From Chitinophagaceae bacterium (GTDB lineage Bacteria; Bacteroidota; Bacteroidia; Chitinophagales; Chitinophagaceae): 62,292 nt of DNA. Location of the stretch: NCBI GenBank assembly GCA_947454155.1, contig CANGIT010000016.1, forward strand, positions 1 through 62,292, in the 5' to 3' direction. The translations under genes were made by a program, and so were the position numbers. The notes under the pieces were generated by a model. The model worked only from the letters and a program-made list of their open reading frames with translations, did not search any database and was not told the DNA's origin. Shown here in pieces: positions 47,044 to 55,631 of this stretch. Each line of letters begins with the position of its first letter. Within the stretch, counting starts at the first letter, position 1.

Positions 47044-47529
47044 ATGCTACAATTAACTCCCGCCAAAAAAGGAATAGTCACCGCATTAACGATGATGACC
47101 AGCTCTATTTGCACTTTTTATCTTTTTCACCTGCCCGACAACGGCAACAGTCAGTACCTTATACTTTCGGAATTCATCGGTGGCATGTTATGGGTATTGC
47201 TCAGCTTCGGCAAGGAAAACCCAGGCAGCAGTTTTAAAGCTTATTTCAACACTGGCTTTAAGGCATTTGTGATGATTACCTTTCTGATGGTGGTTTACGC
47301 CTATGTATTCTATAAACTGAATCCTCAAATCATGGAAGAAGGCATCAGGATGAATGATGAACTGATCAGAAAGGAAGGCAATAAAACCGCAGCAGAAATT
47401 GCGGCCAACGACATCCAGCTTCGCAACATCTATATGCCCATGATGCTTTCACTCACCACCATCAAATATTTGTTTTTAGGCGCATTATCCACTGCCATCA
47501 CAGGCGGTTTGTTGTCGCAGAAAAAGTAG
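47044..47529 (+). CDS. DUF4199-type small membrane protein
   Basis: 161 aa with four predicted membrane helices: about 11-29, 37-55, 73-92 and 135-155. It starts LTPAKKGIVTALTMM and has KAYFNTGFKAFVMIT before the third helix, the pattern of the DUF4199 family of Bacteroidota. Its function is unknown. Genes of this family often lie directly before a glycosyltransferase of the next gene's type, as here (gap about 50 bp). Confidence 0.8.
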   Translation: MLQLTPAKKGIVTALTMMTSSICTFYLFHLPDNGNSQYLILSEFIGGMLWVLLSFGKENPGSSFKAYFNTGFKAFVMITFLMVVYAYVFYKLNPQIMEEGIRMNDELIRKEGNKTAAEIAANDIQLRNIYMPMMLSLTTIKYLFLGALSTAITGGLLSQKK

Positions 47530-47549
47530 CAACTTACACCAACAATATC

Positions 47550-47557
47550 TACATTTG
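47550..47557 (+). promoter_or_regulatory. Possible -7 promoter box (TACATTTG) of the glycosyltransferase gene
   Basis: Fits TAnnTTTG, the -7 element of Bacteroidota primary-sigma promoters, 21 bp before the ATG at 47579. No good -33 TTTG is found at the usual spacing, so the call is tentative. Confidence 0.4.
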
Positions 47558-47578
47558 TAAACATTCAAATTTCAACTG

Positions 47579-48520
47579 ATGGACGTATCTATTGTGATTC
47601 CGCTTTTCAATGAAGAAGAATCCCTGCCTGAATTATCGGCATGGATCAAGCGTGTGGTTGATGAACATCAACTGAGTTATGAAGTGATCATGATTGATGA
47701 CGGCAGTACCGATGATTCATGGAAAGTAGTCAATCAGCTTAGTGCAAACAATTCCCATATCAAAGGCATCAGATTTCAACGTAATTATGGCAAAAGCGCA
47801 GCGCTCAATGAAGGATTCAAAGCCGCACAAGGCGATGTGATCATTACCATGGATGCAGATATGCAGGACAGTCCTGATGAAATACCTGAACTCCGTCGTA
47901 TGGTTTTAGAAGGAGGTTACGACCTGGTGAGCGGCTGGAAGAAAAAAAGATACGACAACACTTTTACCAAAAATCTGCCCAGTAAATTGTTCAATGCCGC
48001 AGCCCGCAGCATGAGCAAAATCAAACTGAACGACTTCAACTGCGGATTGAAAGCCTATAAAAAGAAAGTAGTGAAAAGTATTGAGGTGTACGGCGAGATG
48101 CACCGCTATGTGCCTGTTTTGGCCAAATGGGCCGGATTCAGAAACATAGGCGAGAAAGTGGTAGAGCATCGTGCCAGAAAATACGGCGTCACCAAATTTG
48201 GCTGGAGTCGCTTCATCAATGGATTTCTGGACCTGCTTACTATTTTCTTTGTTGGAAAATTCGGCAAACGCCCCATGCACTTTTTTGGCCTTTGGGGCAC
48301 ATTGTTTTTTACATTGGGATTAGCTTTATTCTCTTACCTGACGGTTTCCAAATTCTTTTTCGACGTTACCGGTATGACCCAGCGTCCGCTTTTCTTTTTC
48401 GCCCTGATGATCATGATTATCGGTACACAACTATTTCTGGCCGGTTTTTTAGGCGAGTTGATCACCAGAAACGCACCCGAGCGCAACCATTATCTCATTG
48501 AGGAAAAACTGGGACTCTAA
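47579..48520 (+). CDS. Family-2 glycosyltransferase, DPM/GtrB-like
   Basis: 313 aa. GT-A fold: VSIVIPLFNEEESLPEL, MIDDGSTDDSW and the metal-binding block MDADMQD with downstream DLVSGWKKKR. Two C-terminal membrane helices (about 235-258 and 268-292) match polyprenyl-phosphate sugar transferases that make lipid-linked sugar donors on the cytoplasmic face. The stop codon at 48518 lies 14 bp before the next gene's start, so the two are co-transcribed. With the heptose genes downstream, a role in surface glycan or O-glycan assembly is likely. Confidence 0.92.
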   Translation: MDVSIVIPLFNEEESLPELSAWIKRVVDEHQLSYEVIMIDDGSTDDSWKVVNQLSANNSHIKGIRFQRNYGKSAALNEGFKAAQGDVIITMDADMQDSPDEIPELRRMVLEGGYDLVSGWKKKRYDNTFTKNLPSKLFNAAARSMSKIKLNDFNCGLKAYKKKVVKSIEVYGEMHRYVPVLAKWAGFRNIGEKVVEHRARKYGVTKFGWSRFINGFLDLLTIFFVGKFGKRPMHFFGLWGTLFFTLGLALFSYLTVSKFFFDVTGMTQRPLFFFALMIMIIGTQLFLAGFLGELITRNAPERNHYLIEEKLGL

Positions 48521-48533
48521 AACCCGGAAGTAC

Positions 48534-49664
48534 ATGTCAAAAAAAATCGTCATCATCGGCCCGGCACATCCATTGAGAGGTGGATTGGCATCCTACAACG
48601 AAAGACTGGCGCGGCAATTTCAGGCGATGGGTCATGATGTAAGCTTGGTCACTTTCTCGCTGCAATACCCTGACTTTCTCTTTCCCGGCACCACACAATA
48701 CTCAACAGAACCTGCCCCAAAAAATCTTTCTATCTCCATAGCCATCAATGCTATAAATCCATTTAACTGGATTAAAATAGGAAATAAGATCAAACGCCAA
48801 AAGCCCGATTTGGTGGTGGTGAGATATTGGCTGCCTTTTATGGGACCATGCCTGGGCACCATTACCAGAATCATCAAAAAGAATAAATTCACCCGGATTG
48901 TCTGTATCGCCGACAATATCATCCCGCATGAAAAAAGACCCGGCGATTTATTGTTCACCCGTTTCTTCATCAAACCTGTCGACGCATTTATCACGATGAG
49001 TGAAAAAGTGATGCATGATTTGAAAAACATCGAACCCAACAAAATAGCAGCCTTTGTCCCCCACCCCTTGTACGATAATTTTGGAGAAAAAACAGATCCA
49101 TCCGAGGCGAGAAAACACCTCAACATTTCCGAACATCAGCCCATTGTGCTATTTTTCGGATTTATCAGAAAATATAAAGGGCTCGATTTGCTGTTTGAAG
49201 CCATCAAAGAACTGACTGAAAAGTATCCTGAACAAAACGAAGTGAAATTTCTGATTTCCGGGGAATTTTACGAAGACAGAAAAGCTTACGATGAACAAAT
49301 AGCGCAATTGGGCATTGCCCAGCGTCTGATTCTGCGAACCGATTTTATCCCCGACAGCGAAGTGAAATATCATCTTTGTGCAGCCGATGTTGTGATACAA
49401 CCTTACCGCAATGCCACCCAAAGTGGCGTCACTCCCCTGGCCTATCATTTTGAAGTACCCATGATTGTCACCAATGTTGGGGGCTTACCCGCTTTGGTGC
49501 CCGACGGCAAAGTAGGACTGGTGGCTGAGCCCAATTCAAATGCCATAGCCCTGGCCATTCATCAATTCTTTTCCACAGGTCGCAATCAATTCATCCCCCA
49601 TTTGGTGGAAGAGAAAAAGAAATACAGCTGGCAAGTCATGGCCGATAAAATATTATCCGTTTGA
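48534..49664 (+). CDS. Family-4 glycosyltransferase
   Basis: 376 aa from the ATG at 48534 (MSKKIVIIGPAHPLRGG); an upstream in-frame start at 48498 would overlap the previous gene and is less likely. Two Rossmann-like domains (GT-B): GGLASYNERLARQF at the acceptor side and, at the donor side, VLFFGFIRKYKGLDLL, DVVIQPYRNATQSGV and PMIVTNVGGLPALV, the E-x7-E region being replaced by an acid-poor loop. Donor and acceptor are unknown. It is transcribed with the preceding glycosyltransferase and precedes the heptose genes by 69 bp. Confidence 0.9.
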   Translation: MSKKIVIIGPAHPLRGGLASYNERLARQFQAMGHDVSLVTFSLQYPDFLFPGTTQYSTEPAPKNLSISIAINAINPFNWIKIGNKIKRQKPDLVVVRYWLPFMGPCLGTITRIIKKNKFTRIVCIADNIIPHEKRPGDLLFTRFFIKPVDAFITMSEKVMHDLKNIEPNKIAAFVPHPLYDNFGEKTDPSEARKHLNISEHQPIVLFFGFIRKYKGLDLLFEAIKELTEKYPEQNEVKFLISGEFYEDRKAYDEQIAQLGIAQRLILRTDFIPDSEVKYHLCAADVVIQPYRNATQSGVTPLAYHFEVPMIVTNVGGLPALVPDGKVGLVAEPNSNAIALAIHQFFSTGRNQFIPHLVEEKKKYSWQVMADKILSV

Positions 49665-49733
49665 TGACGTTATAGCGACTTATGATACAGAACATTTAGA
49701 AATTTAAATTTAATTCCATATTTTGTCGCCATT

Positions 49734-50756
49734 ATGATATACAGAAGCAAAGCCCCTTTACGAATCGGCCTGGCTGGAGGAGGCACCGATGTTAGTCCTT
49801 ACTGCGATTTATACGGAGGCGCTATCCTCAATGCCACTATCTCGCTATGCGCTTATGCCAGCATAGAACCTATTGCCGAAAAAAAGATAATCGTCCAGGC
49901 AATGGACAGAAATGAACAACAAGTTCATGATTATGCGAAAGAGTTGCCTATTGATGGCACATTGGATTTATTGAAAGGTGTTTACAACAGAGTGAACAAA
50001 ATGTATGGTTTCCCTGAAACGGGTTTTAAATTAAGCACTTTTGTAGATGCGCCTGCAGGTTCGGGACTAGGCACTTCTTCCACCCTGGTAGCGGCCATCC
50101 TGGGCGCCTTTGTGGAAATGCTCAAATTACCTTTGGGAGATTATGACATCGCCCATTTGGCTTATGAAATCGAACGCTATGATTTGTCCCTGGCCGGCGG
50201 CCGTCAAGATCAATATGCTGCCACTTTTGGAGGTGTCAATTTCATGGAATTTTACGAAAAAGATAAAGTGATTGTCAATCCATTACGCATTCGTTCTCAA
50301 TATTTACACGAGCTTGAAAATAACCTTGTCTTGTATTTCACTGCCACTTCTCGCGAAAGCGCAACCATCATCAAAGAGCAAGTAAAAAACGTAAACAGCA
50401 AAAATGAAAAAAGCATTGAAGCCATGCACCAATTGAAGGAACAGGCACGCATGATGAAGGAAGCCTTGCTGAAAGGCAAGCTGGATGAATTTGGCGAAAT
50501 CCTGGATTTCGGATTTCAACAAAAACGGAAAATGGCGGCCAACATCAGCAACTCTGCCATTGAAGAGATTTATGATGCCGCTAAAAAAGCAGGTGCCACC
50601 GGTGGGAAAATTAGCGGTGCAGGAGGCGGTGGATTCATGATTTTCTATTGTCCTGGCGATAGCAGCTATGCCGTCAAGAAAACCTTACGCGAATTTGGCG
50701 GAGATGTAAAAAACTATAATTTCACCAAGCACGGGCTTACCACCTGGAGCGTTTAA
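49734..50756 (+). CDS. hddA: D-glycero-alpha-D-manno-heptose 7-phosphate kinase
   Basis: 340 aa GHMP kinase. RSKAPLRIGLAGGGTDVSPY is the hallmark N-terminus, APAGSGLGTSSTLVAAI (about 107-123) the phosphate-binding loop, and GGKISGAGGGGFMIFY the C-terminal GHMP motif. It phosphorylates the anomeric position of heptose 7-phosphate made by GmhA. It lies 27 bp before gmhA and is followed by hddC, which together spell out the GDP-heptose route used for S-layer or O-antigen glycans. Confidence 0.93.
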   Translation: MIYRSKAPLRIGLAGGGTDVSPYCDLYGGAILNATISLCAYASIEPIAEKKIIVQAMDRNEQQVHDYAKELPIDGTLDLLKGVYNRVNKMYGFPETGFKLSTFVDAPAGSGLGTSSTLVAAILGAFVEMLKLPLGDYDIAHLAYEIERYDLSLAGGRQDQYAATFGGVNFMEFYEKDKVIVNPLRIRSQYLHELENNLVLYFTATSRESATIIKEQVKNVNSKNEKSIEAMHQLKEQARMMKEALLKGKLDEFGEILDFGFQQKRKMAANISNSAIEEIYDAAKKAGATGGKISGAGGGGFMIFYCPGDSSYAVKKTLREFGGDVKNYNFTKHGLTTWSV

Positions 50757-50783
50757 TATTTGTTTACCTTAAAAAAACTGAAG

Positions 50784-51368
50784 ATGAACCAAACCATTAA
50801 GAACATCATTCAAAATTCGATAGACGTTAAAGCCGAAATCATCAAGGACGAAAAACTTGTTGCAGTGTTGGCCAATTGTGTCAATGATATCGTCAATGCT
50901 TTTCAACAAGGAAAAAAAGTTTTATTCTGCGGAAATGGCGGAAGCGCCGCCGATGCTCAGCATCTTGCTGCGGAATTCAGCGGAAGATTTTATACCGACA
51001 GAGATGCCTTACCGGCAGAGGCGCTGCATTGCAATACCTCCTACCTCACCGCGGTAGCCAATGATTACAGCTACGATGTGGTGTATTCCCGCATCATCAA
51101 AGGCATCGGTAATAAAGGCGATGTTATTGTTGGTCTCAGTACTTCAGGCAACAGTGGCAACATTCTCAAAGCTTTTGAAACCGCCAAAGAAAAAGGCATG
51201 ATCACGATTGGTTTCACCGGCGCCACAGGTGGTAAAATGAAAGACCTGAGCGATCATCTGCTGAATGTCCCTTCCACTGATACGCCAAGAATTCAAGAAA
51301 GTCATATTCTGCTCGGACATATCATTTGCCAACTCGTAGAAGAAAAATATTTCAACACACAAAGCTGA
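50784..51368 (+). CDS. gmhA: Phosphoheptose isomerase
   Basis: 194 aa from the ATG at 50784. SIS-domain protein with FCGNGGSAADAQHLAAEF, NDYSYDVVYSRII, the phosphate-binding LSTSGNSGNILKAFE, and C-terminal ESHILLGHIICQLVE with the conserved metal-site His. It converts sedoheptulose 7-phosphate into D-glycero-D-manno-heptose 7-phosphate in the cytoplasm, the first step of the pathway. Gaps to hddA and hddC are 27 and 21 bp, so one operon. Confidence 0.95.
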   Translation: MNQTIKNIIQNSIDVKAEIIKDEKLVAVLANCVNDIVNAFQQGKKVLFCGNGGSAADAQHLAAEFSGRFYTDRDALPAEALHCNTSYLTAVANDYSYDVVYSRIIKGIGNKGDVIVGLSTSGNSGNILKAFETAKEKGMITIGFTGATGGKMKDLSDHLLNVPSTDTPRIQESHILLGHIICQLVEEKYFNTQS

Positions 51369-51389
51369 TCGTTCTTCTTCCTATCTACC

Positions 51390-52124
51390 ATGTCAAACTT
51401 TCATAAAGGCCCCGAAAACATTGAAATCGGCCCAACAGAATGTATCATTCTAGCCGGCGGATTAGGTACAAGATTGCGCTCGGCTGTCCCAGATTTGCCC
51501 AAATGTATGGCCCCTGTCGCTGGGCATCCTTTTTTGAAATACGTGATTGAATCCATGTTGCGCCAAAGTATTCAACGCTTCATTTTTTCATTGGGTTATC
51601 TGCATGAATACATCGAAGCCTTTCTTCGGCAAGAATTTCCGGCGCTGAGCTATAAAATCGCACTGGAAAAAGAACCGCTGGGTACTGGCGGCGCCATCAG
51701 ATTGGCGTGTGCTTTGGCCGATTCTCCGGAAGTTATAGTACTCAATGGCGATACGCTGTTTGAAGTTAATATTGCTGCAATGCTTGATTTTCATCGTCAG
51801 CAAAATGCGGCTTGTACGCTGGCTTTAAAGCCCATGCAAAATTTTGATCGTTATGGTGTGGTGGAAACAGACAAAGACAACCACATCATCTCCTTCCGCG
51901 AAAAACAGCATTATCAAACAGGTCTTATCAACGGTGGCGTGTATGCCATCGCGGTAAATCAGTTTCTAAATATTGATTTCCCTGAAAAATTTTCCTTCGA
52001 AAAAGAGTATCTGGAAAAATATGTGAACACCATCAAAATGCTGGGAATCAGACAGGATGGCTATTTTATCGATATCGGGATTCCGGAAGATTTTGCCAAA
52101 GCGAACATAGATTTGGCGGGTTAG
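51390..52124 (+). CDS. hddC: D-glycero-D-manno-heptose 1-phosphate guanylyltransferase-type nucleotidyltransferase
   Basis: 244 aa. [18 protein letters not shown] carries the GGxGxRL signature and Lys, [10 protein letters not shown] the sugar-binding loop, and NGDTLFE the metal-binding Asp. Sequence type and its place after hddA and gmhA support GDP-heptose formation; a mannose-1-phosphate guanylyltransferase role cannot be excluded from sequence alone. The stop codon at 52122-52124 is followed at once by the heptamer array. Confidence 0.88.
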   Translation: MSNFHKGPENIEIGPTECIILAGGLGTRLRSAVPDLPKCMAPVAGHPFLKYVIESMLRQSIQRFIFSLGYLHEYIEAFLRQEFPALSYKIALEKEPLGTGGAIRLACALADSPEVIVLNGDTLFEVNIAAMLDFHRQQNAACTLALKPMQNFDRYGVVETDKDNHIISFREKQHYQTGLINGGVYAIAVNQFLNIDFPEKFSFEKEYLEKYVNTIKMLGIRQDGYFIDIGIPEDFAKANIDLAG

Positions 52125-52376
52125 CTGGATACTGGATGCTGGGTGCTGGATACTGGATACGGGATGCTGGATACTGGATGCTGAATACTGGATACTGGAT
52201 ACTGGGTGCTGGATACTGGATGCTGAATACTGGATACTGGATACTGGGTGCTGGATACTGGATGCTGGATACTGGATACTGGATACTGGATGCTGGATAC
52301 TGGATGCTGGGTGCTGGATACTGGATACGGGATGCTGGATACTGGATACGGGATGCGGGATACTGGATGCGGGATC
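52125..52376. repeat. Heptamer tandem array, 36 units (CTGGATA and variants)
   Basis: Thirty-six consecutive 7-bp units, mainly CTGGATA and CTGGATG with CTGGGTG, CTGAATA and CGGGATG variants, fill 252 bp without an indel. Variant order shows a higher-order 42-bp unit: units 7-12 equal units 13-18, and units 1-6 equal units 25-30. The array begins on the base after the hddC stop codon. Since 7 is not a multiple of 3, it opens long stop-free frames on the minus strand that are artefacts. Confidence 0.95.
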
Positions 52377-52498
52377 TAAACACCTATAACAACTTAACCT
52401 TCTCCTTAACATTTAATAACACCTCTATGATACGGACAAGTTTTACCCGAAGTATCGAGGCCGTCATTCTATATTTTACCTTTTAGATTTTTCATTCA

Positions 52499-53413
52499 CT
52501 ATCTCTTATCCCCCAATTTGGAATCTTTTGGATTTAAAGGTTTTGGAGTTGGAGCCTGCCCTTCTGGAGTAACCTGATTGAAAACTTTCTCTACATATAT
52601 CCAACGGCCATTGCTCCATTTGAAACCCTCATAGTCTCCATCACCAATCAGTGTCCACTTCTTTCGGGGCTGATTGGATTCTGATACCAGATGTTCCATC
52701 ACAATCATGTCGAGCTCTTTATCGTAAGTAAGACGAGGGCCTGCCTCTTTTTTAAACTCCATCACAAAACGGGAGGGGTTATGCGGCCGAATGCTGTCGT
52801 TGGGCACACTAAAGAACTTTCCGCCAAAAACGGGATCGCCATTTTCGAAATGCAATACTTCGATGTATTTTCTGCTGCTGCGGATGTTATTGTCGTCGAA
52901 GCCCAGCAAAGTGTAATATTTTACACCGGCGTGTTCTTTCATCACCATCTTATAATACAAGGCTCCTATCCACGCTTTATTGCTCACAATGCTGTCGTTG
53001 ATATTGTCAATATTGTCGGAATGGTCTATTAAAGGAATCAGTTTGAGACTGCCATCATCAGTATGCATTTGTATTGCGCCATGCTGCCTGACTAAATTTT
53101 CATCAATGGTCAATTGCCATGAGAAAATACGAAAACTGGAATCGGGTGCGTATAAACAAGAAACCGTGATGAGCGAATCGAAGGGATAATAAAAAGAGTT
53201 GGGTGTTTTGAGAGAGCGCACCAACAAACGGGTAAGGATACTGTCGGCCATGAAACGGTCTTTCACGTTGATTCCTTGCACCATATCCAGCGCATATTGT
53301 TTCATGGAATCTTCTTTTGCTTTCAATAACTTGTTTTCATTGGCGGAAAGATGCTGTGCATGTGACTGATAAATAAGGCCAGTAATGAGCAGCAGAGAAA
53401 AAAGATATTTCAT
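52499..53413 (-). CDS. Conserved exported protein of unknown function
   Basis: 304 aa. Signal peptide ends YQSHAQ (about 20). The mature protein is mixed alpha/beta, with FRIFSWQLTIDENLV, YYTLLGFDDNNIRSSRK, YIEVLHFENGDPVFGG and WTLIGDGDYEGFKW, and a Pro-rich tail. I do not recognise a named domain, though it resembles unannotated secreted proteins of Bacteroidota. It is convergent with hddC across the heptamer array and runs in the same direction as gmhB, 84 bp downstream of it. Confidence 0.75.
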   Translation of the reverse strand: MKYLFSLLLITGLIYQSHAQHLSANENKLLKAKEDSMKQYALDMVQGINVKDRFMADSILTRLLVRSLKTPNSFYYPFDSLITVSCLYAPDSSFRIFSWQLTIDENLVRQHGAIQMHTDDGSLKLIPLIDHSDNIDNINDSIVSNKAWIGALYYKMVMKEHAGVKYYTLLGFDDNNIRSSRKYIEVLHFENGDPVFGGKFFSVPNDSIRPHNPSRFVMEFKKEAGPRLTYDKELDMIVMEHLVSESNQPRKKWTLIGDGDYEGFKWSNGRWIYVEKVFNQVTPEGQAPTPKPLNPKDSKLGDKR

Positions 53414-53497
53414 CTATAAAAATTGATGGCTAAAATTAGTCAAGTCTGTGCTTTTGACGATACTATTTTTCAATTGCGCCCTTGTTTTAACCGCAAG

Positions 53498-54052
53498 TTA
53501 GGATTGAAGCAATTGAGAGAATGCCAGCAGTGATTCGCAAACACAGTCGATGCGGGGGTCATCATGTTGCACTTCGGGACGAGTGGTAGGAAGAAAAACC
53601 GTATAAACACCAAGGTTACGGCCAAACTCCATATCACTGAGGGTGTTGCCCACCATGATTGATTTGTCAAAGTCTATTTCGGAAAAAAGGCGTTTAGCCT
53701 GATGCCCCATGCCTGGATTAGGTTTGCGATTGGGGCTGTCTTCGTTCAAATCGGGACAAAAAAAGACAGCATCAATTTTTCCGCCTGCGGCTTCAATTTC
53801 GGACCGCATCTTGAAATGAATTTCTTCCAGATCTTCAATTTTGGTCAAGCCTTTTCCAACACCTTTCTGGTTGGTTACAATCACAATACGATTGAACTTT
53901 TGCGCAAATACGGCTATGGCTTCCTTCACCCCATCATAAAATGCGAACTCATCCCATTGGTGGATGTAATCCATGTGTTTCTCATGATTGATCACACCAT
54001 CTCTGTCGAGAAATAATGTCCAGGAATTATCGATCTGTGAAAAAGGAATCAT
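53498..54052 (-). CDS. gmhB: D-glycero-D-manno-heptose 1,7-bisphosphate 7-phosphatase
   Basis: 184 aa HAD-family (IIIA) phosphatase. LFLDRDGVIN holds the catalytic DxD pair, VTNQKGVGKG the second motif, RKPNPGMG the conserved Lys, and MVGNTLSDMEFG the last acidic motif (one Asp of the usual GDS form is Asn here). The zinc-binding Cys cluster typical of Proteobacterial GmhB is mostly absent (only one Cys in FFCPDLNED), as in some other bacteria. It removes the 7-phosphate between the HddA and HddC steps, so it completes the pathway from the other strand, 1.4 kb past hddC. Confidence 0.88.
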   Translation of the reverse strand: MIPFSQIDNSWTLFLDRDGVINHEKHMDYIHQWDEFAFYDGVKEAIAVFAQKFNRIVIVTNQKGVGKGLTKIEDLEEIHFKMRSEIEAAGGKIDAVFFCPDLNEDSPNRKPNPGMGHQAKRLFSEIDFDKSIMVGNTLSDMEFGRNLGVYTVFLPTTRPEVQHDDPRIDCVCESLLAFSQLLQS

Positions 54053-54242
54053 AGGTAGAATTATTGATTAGTTATTGGGGATTGGGTGTTCGTTGATTTT
54101 TTTGTGAATTGTGATAGTCGTCGTTCCAACCTACTCAATCCATCATGAACTTTTGTAAATGACTATTAGCTTCACGTTATAGCTTTTTATCATCACAAAA
54201 TCAAGAATCCCTTATTACAAATTCAGTGTCATCAAATCAACA

Positions 54243-55490
54243 TCAATGTCTTCTGCTTAAACCATCCAGCTCCTCTTCGGGTATATGATGGTATTTGAAA
54301 AGCAATGGAAAGAAGACCACGAGCACCATGGCATATCCGGCAAATGCGAACCAGATGCTTGGCCAGTCTTTGACACCGTTTGTTGTAAAATAATCTACCA
54401 CCCAACCACTGCCGATACCACCGATGGTGGCACCGATGCCATTGGTCATCATCATGAACAAACCCTGAGCACTGGCTCTGATATTGGAAGGTGTTTCTTT
54501 TTCTACAAACAAAGAACCTGAGATATTGAAGAAATCAAAGGCCATACCATACACAATCATCGACAAAACAAGAAACACCAAACCGCCTCCTGGATCGCCA
54601 AAACCGAAGAAGGCGAAGCGAAGCACCCAAGCGATCATGCTGAACAGCATCACCATCTTGATGCCAAATTTTCTAAGGAAAAAAGGAATGGTAAGAATGA
54701 ACAAGGTTTCTGAGATTTGAGAGAGTGACATCATCACCTGAGGATGTTTCACTACAAAAGAATCGGCATGAGTTGATTTGAAATCGTCGAGGAAACTGCC
54801 GCCGAACGTATTGGTAATTTGCAGCGCAGCGCCTAATAACATGGAGAAAGTGAAAAACACCAGCATCTTTTCCTGCTTCAATAACACAAAAGCATCAAGT
54901 CCCAGCGAAGAGCTCAAAGATTCATTCTTTTTAGCTCCTGCAGGTGGACAAGCCGGAAGACTGAAGCAATAAATCCCCATACCTATCGCTGTGGCAGCAG
55001 CCACATAAAACTGAATGTTTGATTTGGCAAAACCGGTAAGATCACCAAACCACATGGCAAAAATAAAGCCGATGGTCCCCCAAACACGAATGGGAGGAAA
55101 AGTCTTTACAATATCATAGCCCGACTGTTCCAGTATTTTGTAAGAAACCGTATTATTCATGGCGATAGTTGGCATATAAGCCATGGAGTTGGCCAGCATC
55201 ACCCAAAACATCAAGGCTGGACTTTTAACCATAGAAGCCACAATCAGGCAGGCTGCACCTACAAGATGACTGATACCCAAAACCCTTTCGGCATTCATCC
55301 ATCTGTCTGCAACAATACCCAATAAAGCAGGCATGAAAAGAGAGGCGATGCCTAAAGTGGAATAAACGCTGCCAATTTCGAGTCCGGAAAATCCAATGGA
55401 AAAAAGATAGCCTCCTGTGGAAATGAGCCAGGAGCCCCAAATGAAAAATTGCAAAAAGCTGAGCAAGACAAGTCTTTGCTTGATGTTCAT
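54243..55490 (-). CDS. MFS transporter, nucleoside:proton symporter type (NupG-like)
   Basis: 415 aa with about 12 membrane helices. SFLQFFIWGSWLISTGGYLF at the start, GIVADRWMNAERVLG in loop 2-3, FPPIRVWGTIGFIFAMWFGD and GIGSGWVVDYF near the end are typical of the NupG/XapB nucleoside permease family. It probably imports nucleosides with protons. It faces away from mqnE and has no obvious link to the neighbours. Confidence 0.88.
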   Translation of the reverse strand: MNIKQRLVLLSFLQFFIWGSWLISTGGYLFSIGFSGLEIGSVYSTLGIASLFMPALLGIVADRWMNAERVLGISHLVGAACLIVASMVKSPALMFWVMLANSMAYMPTIAMNNTVSYKILEQSGYDIVKTFPPIRVWGTIGFIFAMWFGDLTGFAKSNIQFYVAAATAIGMGIYCFSLPACPPAGAKKNESLSSSLGLDAFVLLKQEKMLVFFTFSMLLGAALQITNTFGGSFLDDFKSTHADSFVVKHPQVMMSLSQISETLFILTIPFFLRKFGIKMVMLFSMIAWVLRFAFFGFGDPGGGLVFLVLSMIVYGMAFDFFNISGSLFVEKETPSNIRASAQGLFMMMTNGIGATIGGIGSGWVVDYFTTNGVKDWPSIWFAFAGYAMVLVVFFPLLFKYHHIPEEELDGLSRRH

Positions 55491-55608
55491 AGTATATCAG
55501 GTTTAGGTTTGTGATTTGAAGATATGATTTTTTAACAAAAAATATTCGTGTTCCAATTTTTATTCCCTTAAGATTTGAAATCGTTCAATAAAAATGAGGC
55601 AATGGGTT

Positions 55609-55616
55609 TAACTTTG
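55609..55616 (+). promoter_or_regulatory. Possible -7 promoter box (TAACTTTG) of mqnE
   Basis: Fits TAnnTTTG, 15 bp before the ATG at 55632. It implies that the true start is 55632 and not one of the in-frame codons at 55575 or 55602, since those would lie upstream of the transcript. No clear -33 box is seen. Confidence 0.45.
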
Positions 55617-55631
55617 CAAAAAAGAAACACC

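Noticed and set aside
52125..52376. Possible CRISPR array
   Set aside because: Units are 7 bp with no spacers; no cas genes in the window.
51966..52412. Long minus-strand reading frames of SSIQHP/RIQYP repeats
   Set aside because: They arise only because the heptamer array lacks stops on that strand; the frame also runs into hddC antisense. No start context or domain.
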